Shown here: piece after piece, positions 48,349-59,000 of the stretch
How positions within the stretch are numbered: the first letter of the stretch is position 1
Layout of the letters: the number at the start of each line of letters is the position of its first letter
Assembly: GCF_026652115.1 (NCBI RefSeq)
Contig: NZ_JAPPSQ010000004.1
Span: 62,001 to 126,000, forward strand
Source of the DNA: Algoriphagus sp. PAP.12
GTDB taxonomy: Bacteria > Bacteroidota > Bacteroidia > Cytophagales > Cyclobacteriaceae
DNA: 64,000 nucleotides
Reading direction: 5' to 3'
The notes under the pieces: model-generated
What the model was told of the DNA's origin: nothing
Seen by the model: the letters and a program-made list of their open reading frames with translations, nothing else
Databases searched by the model: none
Position numbers and translations under genes: made by a program

Positions 48349-50994
48349 TCAATTCACCTGAATAAATGTGGCTACACCAAATCTGGCTCCTCCACGCAGG
48401 TAATTTCCATTTTCGAATCCGGCACCAAACTCAACACGAAAAAGCCTAAACAGATTATCCAAGGAATATCCTACTTCTACATAATGAGGTGAATTCTCAG
48501 TTTTTAGATAATTCAAGAAAATATTTTCCCTTACTCCAGAAAAACGAAGCATAGGCAATTGAGTAAAAAGGAATTTCCTGAATTGGTAATGGAAAATACC
48601 AGACACATAGGATGAATTCGTACTATACTTGTAATAGTCCATGAATCGATAATTGGATGCTGGCCCGAAATTGGAGAAAATGGTCCTATTACCTCCGAAA
48701 TGCTGGTAATCAGGGAAATATACCTGACTGTTATTTAAGAAGGATCCCGCTTTTACATTAAAGTCAAATTTCCCACTTACCCCAAATGTAAAATCATGCT
48801 CAATTCCCAATTCAACATGATCAAAATCGGAAGCATTTGCTTGATTTCTAAATGTTGGAATTGCTTTAGTATAACTGAACTTAATTAAAGGTGATCTATC
48901 AGTAATCGGGTATTTCCTTCCGTTCCTGATGCCATACTTTACTCCTGGTCTCCAATCAAATCCAAGATAAAGTCTGGCAATTTGATGGTTTTGAAAATCC
49001 ATGTCATTGGTTTCTACATTCTCTGGCTGATTCGCTGTATACTCCCGTTCCGATTTATTGTAAAAACTATAGTTATTCGTATTAAATAGCTGCCTTCTAT
49101 CTGCAAATGTCAGGTGAGCTCGATAAGTAAAGCCATAATTGACTCGATGCGCCCAATAGAACCTAGCAAAATCCTGTTCAAATAGCTTCATGTAGTTTTG
49201 GCGAAACAATAAAGAATACAAGGCATTAACTTGCTCATTGATAGGTTCTCCCCCATTAAATTGATAGAGATACCTTCCTCCCTGTATTCCCCATGATGTC
49301 CCTGAGGTAGGCAAAGTATGAGACCATCTAAAATCTACAGTGCTGTAAAATCTCTTACTGGAAAAACCATATCTTAATTCTGGTTCGATATTGAAGCTTT
49401 TTCTATCATAATTGGTACTGTCCGCCAACTTAGTTTCAGAATACTTCCTGTAGAACAATCCCATTCCTACTTTGGCTCCCTCCACAGTATTAAAAGAAAT
49501 CTTCGTCCAGTTTTGTCTGAATCCAAGAGATACTCCTTTTCCAAAACTATAGGTTGCTCCATTTAGAAAATCCAACGGTTTATACTTCCTCCTGGCTTTT
49601 TTGGCTACTGAATCAACCTCACTCATTTTTGCCGCTTCAACTGTAGCCACGCTGTCATCTCTTTTATATCCTTCAACCTCTTTGATGGTCAAAGGAACCG
49701 GACGAATACTATCCCAATAGCTCAAATCGCGCTTTTTGGCCATCGAGTCCACACTATAGTATCTCTCAGTCACTACATCTGGTTCATCTTTCTCTTTGAG
49801 CATTTCCTTCTCATATTCATTCATGAGTTTTCGATATTCCTTTCGAGTTTTAGGCTCTTCAGAAGCTAATTTTTCAAAGGCTGAGAGATCAGACTTCGCC
49901 TCTTCCACGACTTCTTCAGGAACTTCCTCAATAGTCTCATCGATCAAAGTTGGGGGCTGGACCAAATCAGGATTTAAAGTAATGTCATAATCATTGGTAG
50001 AAGCCAAGTATTTGAACTCACCTTCGAACCCAAAAAACTTCCCTCCAAAATTATAGGTGTGTGTAAAAGGCATCCAGACATTATCGGCAACAGGAGCATA
50101 TTGCTGGGTTGCCTGAATTTGAAACCCAAAGAGTGAGGTTTGCAAATTCAGGCTGTGAATAGCCCAAAGATCTTCTATGATATAAATGTAGCCTTCAAAA
50201 ACACGCTCACCTCTCGATCTTGGTGTAACCTTTATTTTATTGACCAAAACATCTTGATCGAAAAAGCTCCCCTCATACTTGAATCTGTAATAGGTGAATG
50301 CAGCTCTCGACAATGGAGTGATGATGTCATTTATTTTTTCTTGGTAAAAGCTCGTCTGAATATAAGGCGCCGGCGAGGTAGCTTGATTATCCCCATTGGT
50401 TCGGATCGAGATCACTTTCTCCTCCACCTTATCGGGTTGGGTAAATGTTATTCTAGAAACAGATTCGGATGTATAGGCTTCATTGAGGTTTAACCCGTCT
50501 TTTTCTAAAGTCTTTTTCATGAAAAAAGGAGCATCAGTCAGCTGGCCTGTCCCTTTTAGGTAAACAGTCATTGAATATTGCTGGAGCTGAAGCCGGTGAT
50601 ATTTTGCCTTGGCAATAGCCTTTCGCATGATCGTTAGGGCTGGATCCTCCGCTCCAGCCTTCACTTCTACCTGGCTTAAGGTATACACCTGTGGCTCCAA
50701 TTGAATATTAAACTCAACCCAATCCTCTTGGACAATGATGGTTTCTATAACCGATTTATAACCCAGGTATTGAAACATCACATCGTAAATTCCTTTCTTC
50801 AGTTTGATTTCATAAAGCCCTTCCTCATTGGTGGGAGCTCCGTCACCCAAATTCCGGATATAAACAGATGCAAAAGCTAATGGCTCCCCTTCAGAATCGG
50901 TGATCTTTCCACGAATGCCCTGAGAAAAAACATCAACTGCCCCAATACAAGTGGACATGAGTAATAGCAAAAAACAAAAAACTCTAATTTTCAT
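48349..50994 (-). CDS. DUF5686/carboxypeptidase-like regulatory domain outer-membrane protein
   Basis: The 881-residue product has a signal peptide (ending near AVDVFSQ), then a carboxypeptidase-D regulatory-like domain at about 27-115 (GKITDSEGEPLAFASVYIRN, MFQYLGYKSVIE), then the DUF5686 region (QYSMTVYLKGTGQL, RSRGERVFEGYIYIIEDLWA) and a C-terminal beta barrel with repeated aromatic strands ending FGVATFIQVN. A charged linker around 370-470 contains many Glu and Lys. DUF5686 proteins are predicted outer-membrane barrels of unknown function that are widespread in Bacteroidota. It starts divergently from SusC across a 481-nt AT-rich gap. Confidence 0.85.
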   Translation of the reverse strand: MKIRVFCFLLLLMSTCIGAVDVFSQGIRGKITDSEGEPLAFASVYIRNLGDGAPTNEEGLYEIKLKKGIYDVMFQYLGYKSVIETIIVQEDWVEFNIQLEPQVYTLSQVEVKAGAEDPALTIMRKAIAKAKYHRLQLQQYSMTVYLKGTGQLTDAPFFMKKTLEKDGLNLNEAYTSESVSRITFTQPDKVEEKVISIRTNGDNQATSPAPYIQTSFYQEKINDIITPLSRAAFTYYRFKYEGSFFDQDVLVNKIKVTPRSRGERVFEGYIYIIEDLWAIHSLNLQTSLFGFQIQATQQYAPVADNVWMPFTHTYNFGGKFFGFEGEFKYLASTNDYDITLNPDLVQPPTLIDETIEEVPEEVVEEAKSDLSAFEKLASEEPKTRKEYRKLMNEYEKEMLKEKDEPDVVTERYYSVDSMAKKRDLSYWDSIRPVPLTIKEVEGYKRDDSVATVEAAKMSEVDSVAKKARRKYKPLDFLNGATYSFGKGVSLGFRQNWTKISFNTVEGAKVGMGLFYRKYSETKLADSTNYDRKSFNIEPELRYGFSSKRFYSTVDFRWSHTLPTSGTSWGIQGGRYLYQFNGGEPINEQVNALYSLLFRQNYMKLFEQDFARFYWAHRVNYGFTYRAHLTFADRRQLFNTNNYSFYNKSEREYTANQPENVETNDMDFQNHQIARLYLGFDWRPGVKYGIRNGRKYPITDRSPLIKFSYTKAIPTFRNQANASDFDHVELGIEHDFTFGVSGKFDFNVKAGSFLNNSQVYFPDYQHFGGNRTIFSNFGPASNYRFMDYYKYSTNSSYVSGIFHYQFRKFLFTQLPMLRFSGVRENIFLNYLKTENSPHYVEVGYSLDNLFRLFRVEFGAGFENGNYLRGGARFGVATFIQVN

Positions 50995-51475
50995 AAAACA
51001 AATCTCAATTAGTTAAATATATAACCATGTTTTATTAGTGCTTAGGTATTAGACATAGTTTTTAGATATTTTAGGATGTTACACTGGTTAAAATTGTGTT
51101 TAAAAAATCTTTGTTTCAGCATTAACTGTTCTAAAATTATTTATAATATTTTTAAACTTTTTTAAAATTTTTAAATATCTTTTTTAAGACTTTTCAACTA
51201 GAATTTCGTGAATCCTTTTTTTTCAAAATTTTATTTAAAATTAATTTTTTAAGGAATTTTCAAAAATCACAGGATTTAATTTAGTGATTCCACAACTATA
51301 CCCAGCGTTATTTAATGAATTTATAAAATATACATTCCTCTATTAATTAGAGGAAATCTTAGTCATGTTTGACTTAAATGTTAATTATTGCAAATTAAAA
51401 TTTATTGCAACACCTTAGTTTTTGAAACCCATCATGCTGTGTCGGTTTCATTTTTTATACAAACAATTAAACCCT
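50995..51475. promoter_or_regulatory. AT-rich divergent intergenic region between the DUF5686 gene and susC
   Basis: This is the only gene-free stretch over 300 bases. It holds no open frame of note and no RNA gene I recognise. It is dominated by A and T runs (for example around 51130-51260). Near susC the octamer TATTGCAA occurs twice (51386-51393 and 51403-51410, 17 nt apart), and TAGTTTTTG at 51417-51425 is close to the -7 consensus with one extra T. It must contain both divergent promoters; a site for an unknown regulator is possible. Confidence 0.55.
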
Positions 51476-54454
51476 ATGAGAAATTATTTACAAAAGCTAA
51501 AGTCGTTAACTCTGGTGGCGGCCCTATTTATGGGGGCGATACTAGTGGCAAACGCACAAAACAGGACCATTTCGGGGACTGTTCTGGACGCATCCCTTGG
51601 GGATCCCGTCCCAGGAGCAACAGTCTTAGTCAAAGGAACCACTAGAGGTGTGGCTACCGACCTAGACGGTAAGTTCACCTTGGATATTCAATCTAGCGAC
51701 CAAGTATTGGTTGTTTCCTTTGTGGGATACCTTACTGCTGAAGTTGAAATCGGAAACCAAAGCACATTTACCATCAATCTTGAGGAGGATATTCAAAGTC
51801 TTGAAGAGGCGGTGGTTATCGGTTATGGTTCCCAAGACAAAAAGGAAATCACCTCTGCTGTAGTGGGAGTTAAGCCTGAAGACTTTAACAAAGGAAACGT
51901 TTCCAACCCTTCTCAGTTGCTACAAGGTAAGGTAGCTGGTCTATCCATTACAAAAGCTGGTGGAGACCCTAATGGAGGTTTCAATGTGAGGTTAAGAGGA
52001 TTGTCCACATTCGGAGCAAACTCTTCTCCACTAGTTGTACTGGATGGAGTAATTGGTGCTTCTTTGGATGCAGTTGATCCAAATGATATCGCATCAATTG
52101 ATGTATTGAAAGACGGTTCTGCCGCTGCGATTTATGGAGCCAGAGGTTCTTCTGGTGTGATTTTGATTACTACCAAGTCCGGAAGCAAGGACGGTTCTAC
52201 AAATATTACTTTAAATACTTTCGCATCTCTTAGTAATGCGACCAACATGATCGATGTCCTTTCCCCAGAAGAGTTTGTCGAAAGAGGAGGAACGGATTTC
52301 GGTTCCAAAACTGACTGGAGAGATGAGCTTTTGCAACAGGGATATTCCTACAATGCAAACACTAGCATCTCTGGTGGTGTTGGCTTCACTAAATATATGG
52401 CTTCTGTCAACTACAGAAACAATCAAGGCTTGATCAAAGGGCTTGGAAATGAAAGATTGAATACTCGTTTGAACTTTTCCCACGGTGCATTCAACAACAA
52501 GTTGAGATTGAGCGTAAACCTTTCCTTCACCAACTTGGATCAGGAAAATGTAAACCAAGGCGCATTTAGATATGCTACTATTTACAATCCAACTGCTCCA
52601 ATTTTTGAAAGCACTGAAGATGCTGCCAAATACGGTGGTTACTTTCAACGATCATTGACTGACTTCTTCAACCCAGTAGCATTGATCAATCAGCAAAAAT
52701 TCGTCAGTGAAGAGAAAAATGCCCTAGCTGCATTTAGATTGGAATATGATATTCTCCCAACCTTGACTTTATCAGCTCAGTATTCTCAGGACAGAAAAAA
52801 TATTCTTCAAGGATCTTTCTGGTCAAAAGAGGATTTCTCAAGTGGATACGGTGCTGGAGGTTCAGCTCAAAGAACAACTCATGATAATGCTCGAAGAATC
52901 TTTGAATCCACTTTGAGATATGAGAAAGATCTTTCCCGAAGGTTAAATATGGCTTTATTGGGAGGTATAGGATTCCAGTATCAAACCAACCAAGGGTTCA
53001 ACGCAAGATCAAAGCAGTACCTATTTGACATTGGGTGGAATAATTTGGGAGCAGGATCAATCAGAGTAGGTAACTTCACTGATATGTCTTCCTACGCAAA
53101 TGAGGACCAATTGAACTCAGCTTTTGGTAGAGCTAACTTCAACTATGACAACATGTTGTTTTTCTCTGCATCAGTCAGAGCTGAAACTTATTCTGGATTT
53201 GGAGCGAACAATCAAACAGGGGTTTTTCCAGCTTTCTCCTTGGGTTCTGACTTCACTCAGATTTTCGACATGGGAGTATTTAACCAGTTCAAGCCTAGAG
53301 TATCTTATGGCGTAACAGGTAACTTACCTCCTTCTCCTACATTGGCATTGGGATACTACGGAAATGGTAACAGAATTGACCTAGATGGTAACCCTCTGAC
53401 TTCAAATGACCTTTATGTAGGTATTATTCAAAACTCAAACCCTAACAGAGATTTGAAGTGGGAGACCAAAAAGGAATTCAACGTAGGAGTTGATTTTGGC
53501 ATTTGGAATAATAAAGTAACTGGTAGTATTGATTATTACACCAGAAACATTTCTGACTTGCTATTCAACGTACCTGTGACAGCAGGAGCTCCTAACCCAT
53601 TTGATCCGGGTCGTTTCAATACTGTTGCTAACACTTGGGTTAACTTAGCAGATTTGAGAGCCGCAGGTTTTGAGTTTGCCGCAGGTGTTACTGACGTGAA
53701 ATTGGGAAGTGTTTCCTGGAATCCAAATCTAAACTTCACGCTTTACCAAAAAACTGAAATCGTAAGTTTGTCGGCAGGTGATTTAGGTTTTGACGAATTG
53801 AGATTTGCGACACCAGGGTCTCCAGGGCAGAACAATAACCCAATCATCTACAACAGAGTAGGTCAGACATTGGGTGATTTCTACGCTCCGATTTTAGAAG
53901 GTGTAACTGAAAGTGGAGAGTATATCCTATCAACAGACAATCCAGACGAATGGCAAAAAGTAGGTAATGGCCTTCCGAAAGGTGAATTTGGCTTTGCAAA
54001 CAGCTTTGCTTGGGATAAATGGACCTTCAACTTTTTCTTGAGAGGAGTTTGGGGACATGATTTGTACAACTCTTACAGAGGTTTCTATGAAAACCAAGAT
54101 GCAAGCTCCAACAGCTGGAACTCTGTAGTAACAGATAAAACTGAATACATCACATCTACACCTACTTATAACAATTCTTATGTTGAGAATGCCTCTTTTA
54201 TTAAATTGGACAACATGGAGTTGGGCTACAATTTCGATGTGAAATCCAAAAATGTAAGCAGTTTCAGATTGTATTTGGCAGGACAAAACCTATTCCAAAT
54301 TACTGGATATACAGGTATCGATCCTGAAGCAAGGGTAACTGACATGGAAAATGGAAATGCATTTACCACTGCTCTTTCACCAGGTTTGGAAAGAAGAAAT
54401 ACTTATTTCCAAGTTAGGACTTTCACTTTGGGTGCTACAATCACCTTTAAATAA
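51476..54454 (+). CDS. SusC/RagA family TonB-linked outer-membrane receptor
   Basis: The ATG at 51476 gives 992 residues with a signal peptide MRNYLQKLKSLTLVAALF and cleavage after NAQ; the longer reading lacks a proper signal. A carboxypeptidase-like domain (about 32-105: GDPVPGATVLVKGTTRGVAT) is followed by a TonB-box-like segment (EEAVVIGYG), the plug domain (about 120-235: LQGKVAGLSITKAGG, VLDGVIG, AAIYGARGSSGVILITTKSG in parts) and a 22-stranded barrel ending RTFTLGATITFK. With the SusD partner 12 nt downstream it imports an oligosaccharide or peptide. No STN domain or adjacent sigma/anti-sigma pair is present. Confidence 0.95.
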   Translation: MRNYLQKLKSLTLVAALFMGAILVANAQNRTISGTVLDASLGDPVPGATVLVKGTTRGVATDLDGKFTLDIQSSDQVLVVSFVGYLTAEVEIGNQSTFTINLEEDIQSLEEAVVIGYGSQDKKEITSAVVGVKPEDFNKGNVSNPSQLLQGKVAGLSITKAGGDPNGGFNVRLRGLSTFGANSSPLVVLDGVIGASLDAVDPNDIASIDVLKDGSAAAIYGARGSSGVILITTKSGSKDGSTNITLNTFASLSNATNMIDVLSPEEFVERGGTDFGSKTDWRDELLQQGYSYNANTSISGGVGFTKYMASVNYRNNQGLIKGLGNERLNTRLNFSHGAFNNKLRLSVNLSFTNLDQENVNQGAFRYATIYNPTAPIFESTEDAAKYGGYFQRSLTDFFNPVALINQQKFVSEEKNALAAFRLEYDILPTLTLSAQYSQDRKNILQGSFWSKEDFSSGYGAGGSAQRTTHDNARRIFESTLRYEKDLSRRLNMALLGGIGFQYQTNQGFNARSKQYLFDIGWNNLGAGSIRVGNFTDMSSYANEDQLNSAFGRANFNYDNMLFFSASVRAETYSGFGANNQTGVFPAFSLGSDFTQIFDMGVFNQFKPRVSYGVTGNLPPSPTLALGYYGNGNRIDLDGNPLTSNDLYVGIIQNSNPNRDLKWETKKEFNVGVDFGIWNNKVTGSIDYYTRNISDLLFNVPVTAGAPNPFDPGRFNTVANTWVNLADLRAAGFEFAAGVTDVKLGSVSWNPNLNFTLYQKTEIVSLSAGDLGFDELRFATPGSPGQNNNPIIYNRVGQTLGDFYAPILEGVTESGEYILSTDNPDEWQKVGNGLPKGEFGFANSFAWDKWTFNFFLRGVWGHDLYNSYRGFYENQDASSNSWNSVVTDKTEYITSTPTYNNSYVENASFIKLDNMELGYNFDVKSKNVSSFRLYLAGQNLFQITGYTGIDPEARVTDMENGNAFTTALSPGLERRNTYFQVRTFTLGATITFK

Positions 54455-54466
54455 TCATTAGGCTTT

Positions 54467-55960
54467 ATGAAAAAGAATATAAAAAATATTTTGCTTCTGG
54501 CTCCTGCTTTATTGATGCTTAGCTCCTGTTGGGAATTGGATCAAGAAGTATTGGATGGAGTCACACAAGAGCAAGTTGACGCTTCTAGCGAAGACCCCAC
54601 ACTTATTGCCGTTTTGAAAGCATCGGCCTATTCAAGAATTGTAGGATCTTGGGGTGCTCACAACAGTATTTGGTCAATCAATGAAGTTTCATCAGATGAA
54701 ATGGCAGTTCCTCAAAAAGGTGCTGACTGGGAAGATGGTGGACTTTGGTTAAGAATGCATAGACATACCTGGGGAACTTCTGAGGATGCTTTCAATAATT
54801 CCTGGACATATTGTTACACTGCCATTGGTGAGATCAACAACCTTATGGTTGGTTTTCCAAATCTAGTGGAAATGAATGCCGAACTAAGAGTTCTTAGAGC
54901 AATGGTTTACATGTGGCTGTTGGACTCATTTGGTAATGTTCCAATTTTGGATGAAACCACAATAGACCCTGCTATTCCAAATAACTCAAGACAAGAAGTC
55001 TTTGACTTTATCGAGACTTCTATCAAAGAAAGCTTAGATCTTTTGCCTAAAACTGCAGAGAAATACTACATGAACTATTGGACAGCTCATGCGCTTTTGG
55101 CTAAGCTGTATTTGAATGCTGAAATCTATACTGGCACTCCTAGATGGGCTGATGCAGAAGCTGCGGCAGATGTGGTGATCAACAGTGGTTTTTATTCATT
55201 GTCAACCAACTTCTTCGCAAACTTCTCTACAAATAATGGTGGATCTACAGAAAACATCTTGACTCTACCATATGATGAGAACAATGCTCAAGGTTTCCAA
55301 TTACCAATGATGACCTTGCACTATCAAAATCAATTTACCTATGATTTGCAAGAGCAGCCTTGGAATGGATATGCGTCTCTAGAAGAATTTTACAATGCAT
55401 ATGATGATGATGATGTGAGAAAAGGAAGCTTCTTGGAAGGACCTCAATATGCATCTGATGGATCTCGATTGATGGACCCATCTGCTGAAGCAAATGATCC
55501 GGATGGAGAGCCATTGACTTTGACTCCTGAAATCAATGAATTGGCTCCAAACGCTATTCGTCAGGCAGGTGTAAGAGTTGCTAAATTTGAATATGCAATT
55601 GGAGCGGGATCAAACTTGAGTAACGATTACCCTTTGATCCGTCTTTCAGATATTTATTTGATCAAGGCTGAAGCAGCTTTCAGACAAGGAAAAACTTCTG
55701 AAGCTTTGGAACCATTTAACATGGTCCGAGAAAGAGCTGGACTAGACCCATTAAACTCTTTGACTTTGGATGACATTTATAATGAAAGAGGATTTGAATT
55801 CTTTGCAGAGGCCTCTAGAAGAACAGATCAAATCCGTTTCGGAAAATGGAATCAGCCTTGGTGGGAAAAAGGCCAATCAGAACCATTTAGAGCATTATTC
55901 CCAATCCCTCTACAACAAATCAACACAAACCCTAATCTGAATCAGAATCCGGGTTATTAA
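54467..55960 (+). CDS. SusD/RagB family surface lipoprotein
   Basis: The 497-residue product has a lipoprotein signal (LSSC, Cys21) and the SusD pattern: an N-terminal TPR-like helical half (RVLRAMVYMWLLDSFGNVPI, WTAHALLAKLYLNAEIYTG) and the C-terminal motif IRLSDIYLIKAEAAFRQGKT, then LDDIYNERGFEFFAEASRRT. SusD proteins form the lid over the SusC barrel and bind the substrate. The gene follows susC by 12 nt and ends before a strong hairpin. The ligand cannot be predicted. Confidence 0.95.
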   Translation: MKKNIKNILLLAPALLMLSSCWELDQEVLDGVTQEQVDASSEDPTLIAVLKASAYSRIVGSWGAHNSIWSINEVSSDEMAVPQKGADWEDGGLWLRMHRHTWGTSEDAFNNSWTYCYTAIGEINNLMVGFPNLVEMNAELRVLRAMVYMWLLDSFGNVPILDETTIDPAIPNNSRQEVFDFIETSIKESLDLLPKTAEKYYMNYWTAHALLAKLYLNAEIYTGTPRWADAEAAADVVINSGFYSLSTNFFANFSTNNGGSTENILTLPYDENNAQGFQLPMMTLHYQNQFTYDLQEQPWNGYASLEEFYNAYDDDDVRKGSFLEGPQYASDGSRLMDPSAEANDPDGEPLTLTPEINELAPNAIRQAGVRVAKFEYAIGAGSNLSNDYPLIRLSDIYLIKAEAAFRQGKTSEALEPFNMVRERAGLDPLNSLTLDDIYNERGFEFFAEASRRTDQIRFGKWNQPWWEKGQSEPFRALFPIPLQQINTNPNLNQNPGY

Positions 55961-55979
55961 TCTTGTTGTTAGTTAAAGT

Positions 55980-56013
55980 GAAAGGAAGTGTACTTTTGTG
56001 CACTTCCTTTTTT
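55980..56013 (+). terminator. Terminator-like hairpin between susD and the FG-GAP gene array
   Basis: The arms AAAGGAAGTG and CACTTCCTTT close a 10-nt loop and are followed by T residues. It lies about 20 nt after the susD stop and ends only about 10 nt before the next ATG at 56023, so it may separate the units or attenuate read-through. Confidence 0.8.
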
Positions 56014-56022
56014 ATATAAAAC

Positions 56023-59000
56023 ATGAGCTTGAGGCAATCCATACTGCCATTCTTATTATTGATTCTTATTTCCTGTAAAAATCAGGAAGAAAGCTCCCCT
56101 ACCCTTTTTCAACTATTATCTTCTGAGCAAACGGGAATAGATTTCAAAAATCAACTTTCCTATACAGAAGCTGTCAATCCCTATACTTTCAGAAACTTCT
56201 ACAATGGAGCCGGAGTTGCTTTGGGTGATATCAACCAAGACGGTTTGATCGATATTTTCTTTTCTGGAAATCAAACCTCCAATAAGCTTTACCTCAATCA
56301 GGGAAATTTTACATTCAAAGACATTACAGCTGAGGCAGGCCTTGAAACTTCTGATATATGGTCCACAGGAGTCAGCATGGCAGACATTAACAAAGATGGG
56401 CTTTTGGATATTTATGTCTGCAAATCAGGCCCTCCAGGAGGAGAAAAAAGACATAATGAATTATTCATCAACAATGGTGATCTAACCTTTACTGAACAAT
56501 CCAAAGAATATAATCTAGCTGAAACAGGTCTTTCCCAACATGCCGTGTTCTTTGATTTTGACAAAGACGGTGACCTAGACCTTTATCTTCTCAGTAATTC
56601 AGGAAGATCTGTGGGAATCTTCGATCTGAGGGCCGGTCAAAGAGAAATCAGAGATCCTGATGGAGGAAACAAACTTTTTAGAAATGATGGAAATACCTTC
56701 ACTGACATCAGCAAAGAAGCAGGAATTTATGGAAGTGCCATTGGCTATGGATTGGGTGTGACTGTTGCCGATCTGAATGATGATAACTGGCCAGATTTGT
56801 ATGTTTCCAATGATTTTTTTGAAAGGGATTATCTCTATCTGAACAGACAGGACGGAACATTTGAAGAAGTTTTGACCAAGTCCATTCCCGAAATTAGTAT
56901 GGGATCTATGGGAGCAGACATTGCAGATCTGGATAACGATGGGAGACCGGATATTTTCGTGACAGAAATGCTTCCTGAAAATTTGGCTCGGGTCAAAACC
57001 AAAACTCCATTTGAGGAATGGGATAAATTTCAAGCCAACCAAAAGGCAGGATACCATCGACAATTCACCCGAAACACCCTACAAAGGAATTTGGGAAAAG
57101 AGCCCGGCACCAACACTCCGGTGTTTTCAGAGGTTTCCAGGTTGACAGGAATGGAAGCAACGGATTGGAGCTGGGGGGCATTGATTTTTGACGCGGATTT
57201 AGATGGAAAAAAGGATGTATTCGTTGCGAACGGTATCGTTAAGGATTTGACTGATTTCGATTTTGTAGATTTCTATGTTAACAATCAGGAGCAAGTCCAA
57301 AAATTCAAAGCTGACTCGGTTTTGATCAGCAAAATGATCGACGAGTTCCCTTCCAATCCTCTTCAGAATTATTGGTTCAAAAATTTGGGCTATTGGCACT
57401 TTGAAAACCAAGCTGCTTCGGTTGGCTTGGATCAATTGACTTTTAGCACAGGGGCTGCTTATGGGGATTTAGACAATGATGGTGATTTGGACCTGATAGT
57501 CAACAACCTCAATGGACCAGCTTTTATTTATAAAAACCAAAGCAGAGAAAACCAAACCGGCAACTATCTGATACTAGACTTGGGGAATGAATTTGGAGCC
57601 AAAGTAGAACTGGAAATCGAGGGAAATAGTCTTTCCCAAGAGTATCAACCAGTCAAAGGCTACATGTCATCTGTGGATCCACGGATTCATTTTGGAATAG
57701 GAAAATCTGAAATTATTGATCAGGTAAAAATCACTTGGCCAGATGGGAAAATCAGTCTTTTCGAAGGAGTACAGGCTAATCAAATTATAAAACCTCAGAA
57801 AGATCATTTCATTTCTCCAGATATCAGTGGAGTAAAAAATCCACTTCTAAAAGAGTTAAAAAGTCCAATTTCCTTTTCCCACAAAGAAAGTGAATTTGTC
57901 GATTTTGACAGGGATCGACTTCGCTTTTGGTCGATTAGTAATGAAGGCCCAAAGGCAGCAAAAGGTGATATCAATGGAGATGGTCTAGAGGATATTTTCA
58001 TCCCCGGGGCAAAAGGCAAATCAAGTTCTCTTTGGGTTCAGGAAGCCTCAGGTAATTTCAAGTCAATTCAGAATGATTTATTTGCATTAGACTCAATTCC
58101 TGAAGATGTCTCTGCTTTGTTCTTTGATGCAAATGGAGATGGAACTCTGGATCTATTGGTGGGTAGCGGAAGTATTGAGTTTGGAGAAAACAGCCCTCTA
58201 TATAAAGACAGATTGTACCTCAATGATGGACTGGGTAATCTGAACAAATCCCAGCAGGTGTTTTCTTCCACGCCTACTGGATTTTTATTGAACCTGGATA
58301 TTGATTCGGATGGAGATCAGGACCTGATCATGGGTGAAAGGGCACATCCTTTCTCCTACGGAGCTCCTGCGACTATTACCATATGGGAAAATGACGGAAG
58401 AGGGAATTTTACCCTTATTCCGCAAAATTCTAAAGAGATTTCTGGAAGATTTACTGCAGGAACCTTAGGCGATTTGGACGGAGATGGAAAAGCTGAATTG
58501 ATTACTGCCGGGGAATGGGATCCCATTCAGGTTTTTACCATTTCTGATAAAAAGCTAATCAACAAAACTCAAGAATTCGGCTTCTCTGAAACTAAAGGTC
58601 TGTGGAATTCCATTTTGGTGGAAGACTTCGATGGTGATGGCCATTTAGACATCATAGCTGGAAATATGGGTTTGAATACTCGATTGGAAAGTAATACTAA
58701 GAGCAAACTTAGAATGTATATCAATGACTTTGATCAAAATGGAAGTCTTGATCCGATCTTAACCCAATACGATGGAAGTAAATCCAATCCTTGGGTGATG
58801 AAAAACAGTTTGCTTCGTCAAATTCCAGCTCTCAGAAAGCAATTGGTCAAATATGCTGACTACCAAAACAAAAATTTGGAAGACTTATTTTCAAATGAAT
58901 TGCTTTCCAAATCCCTCATCTTAGAAGTAGATATTTTGGCTTCAGTATTTTGGAAAAATATAGGAAATGGGAAATTTGAAAGCAGATTGCTTCCTATGGA

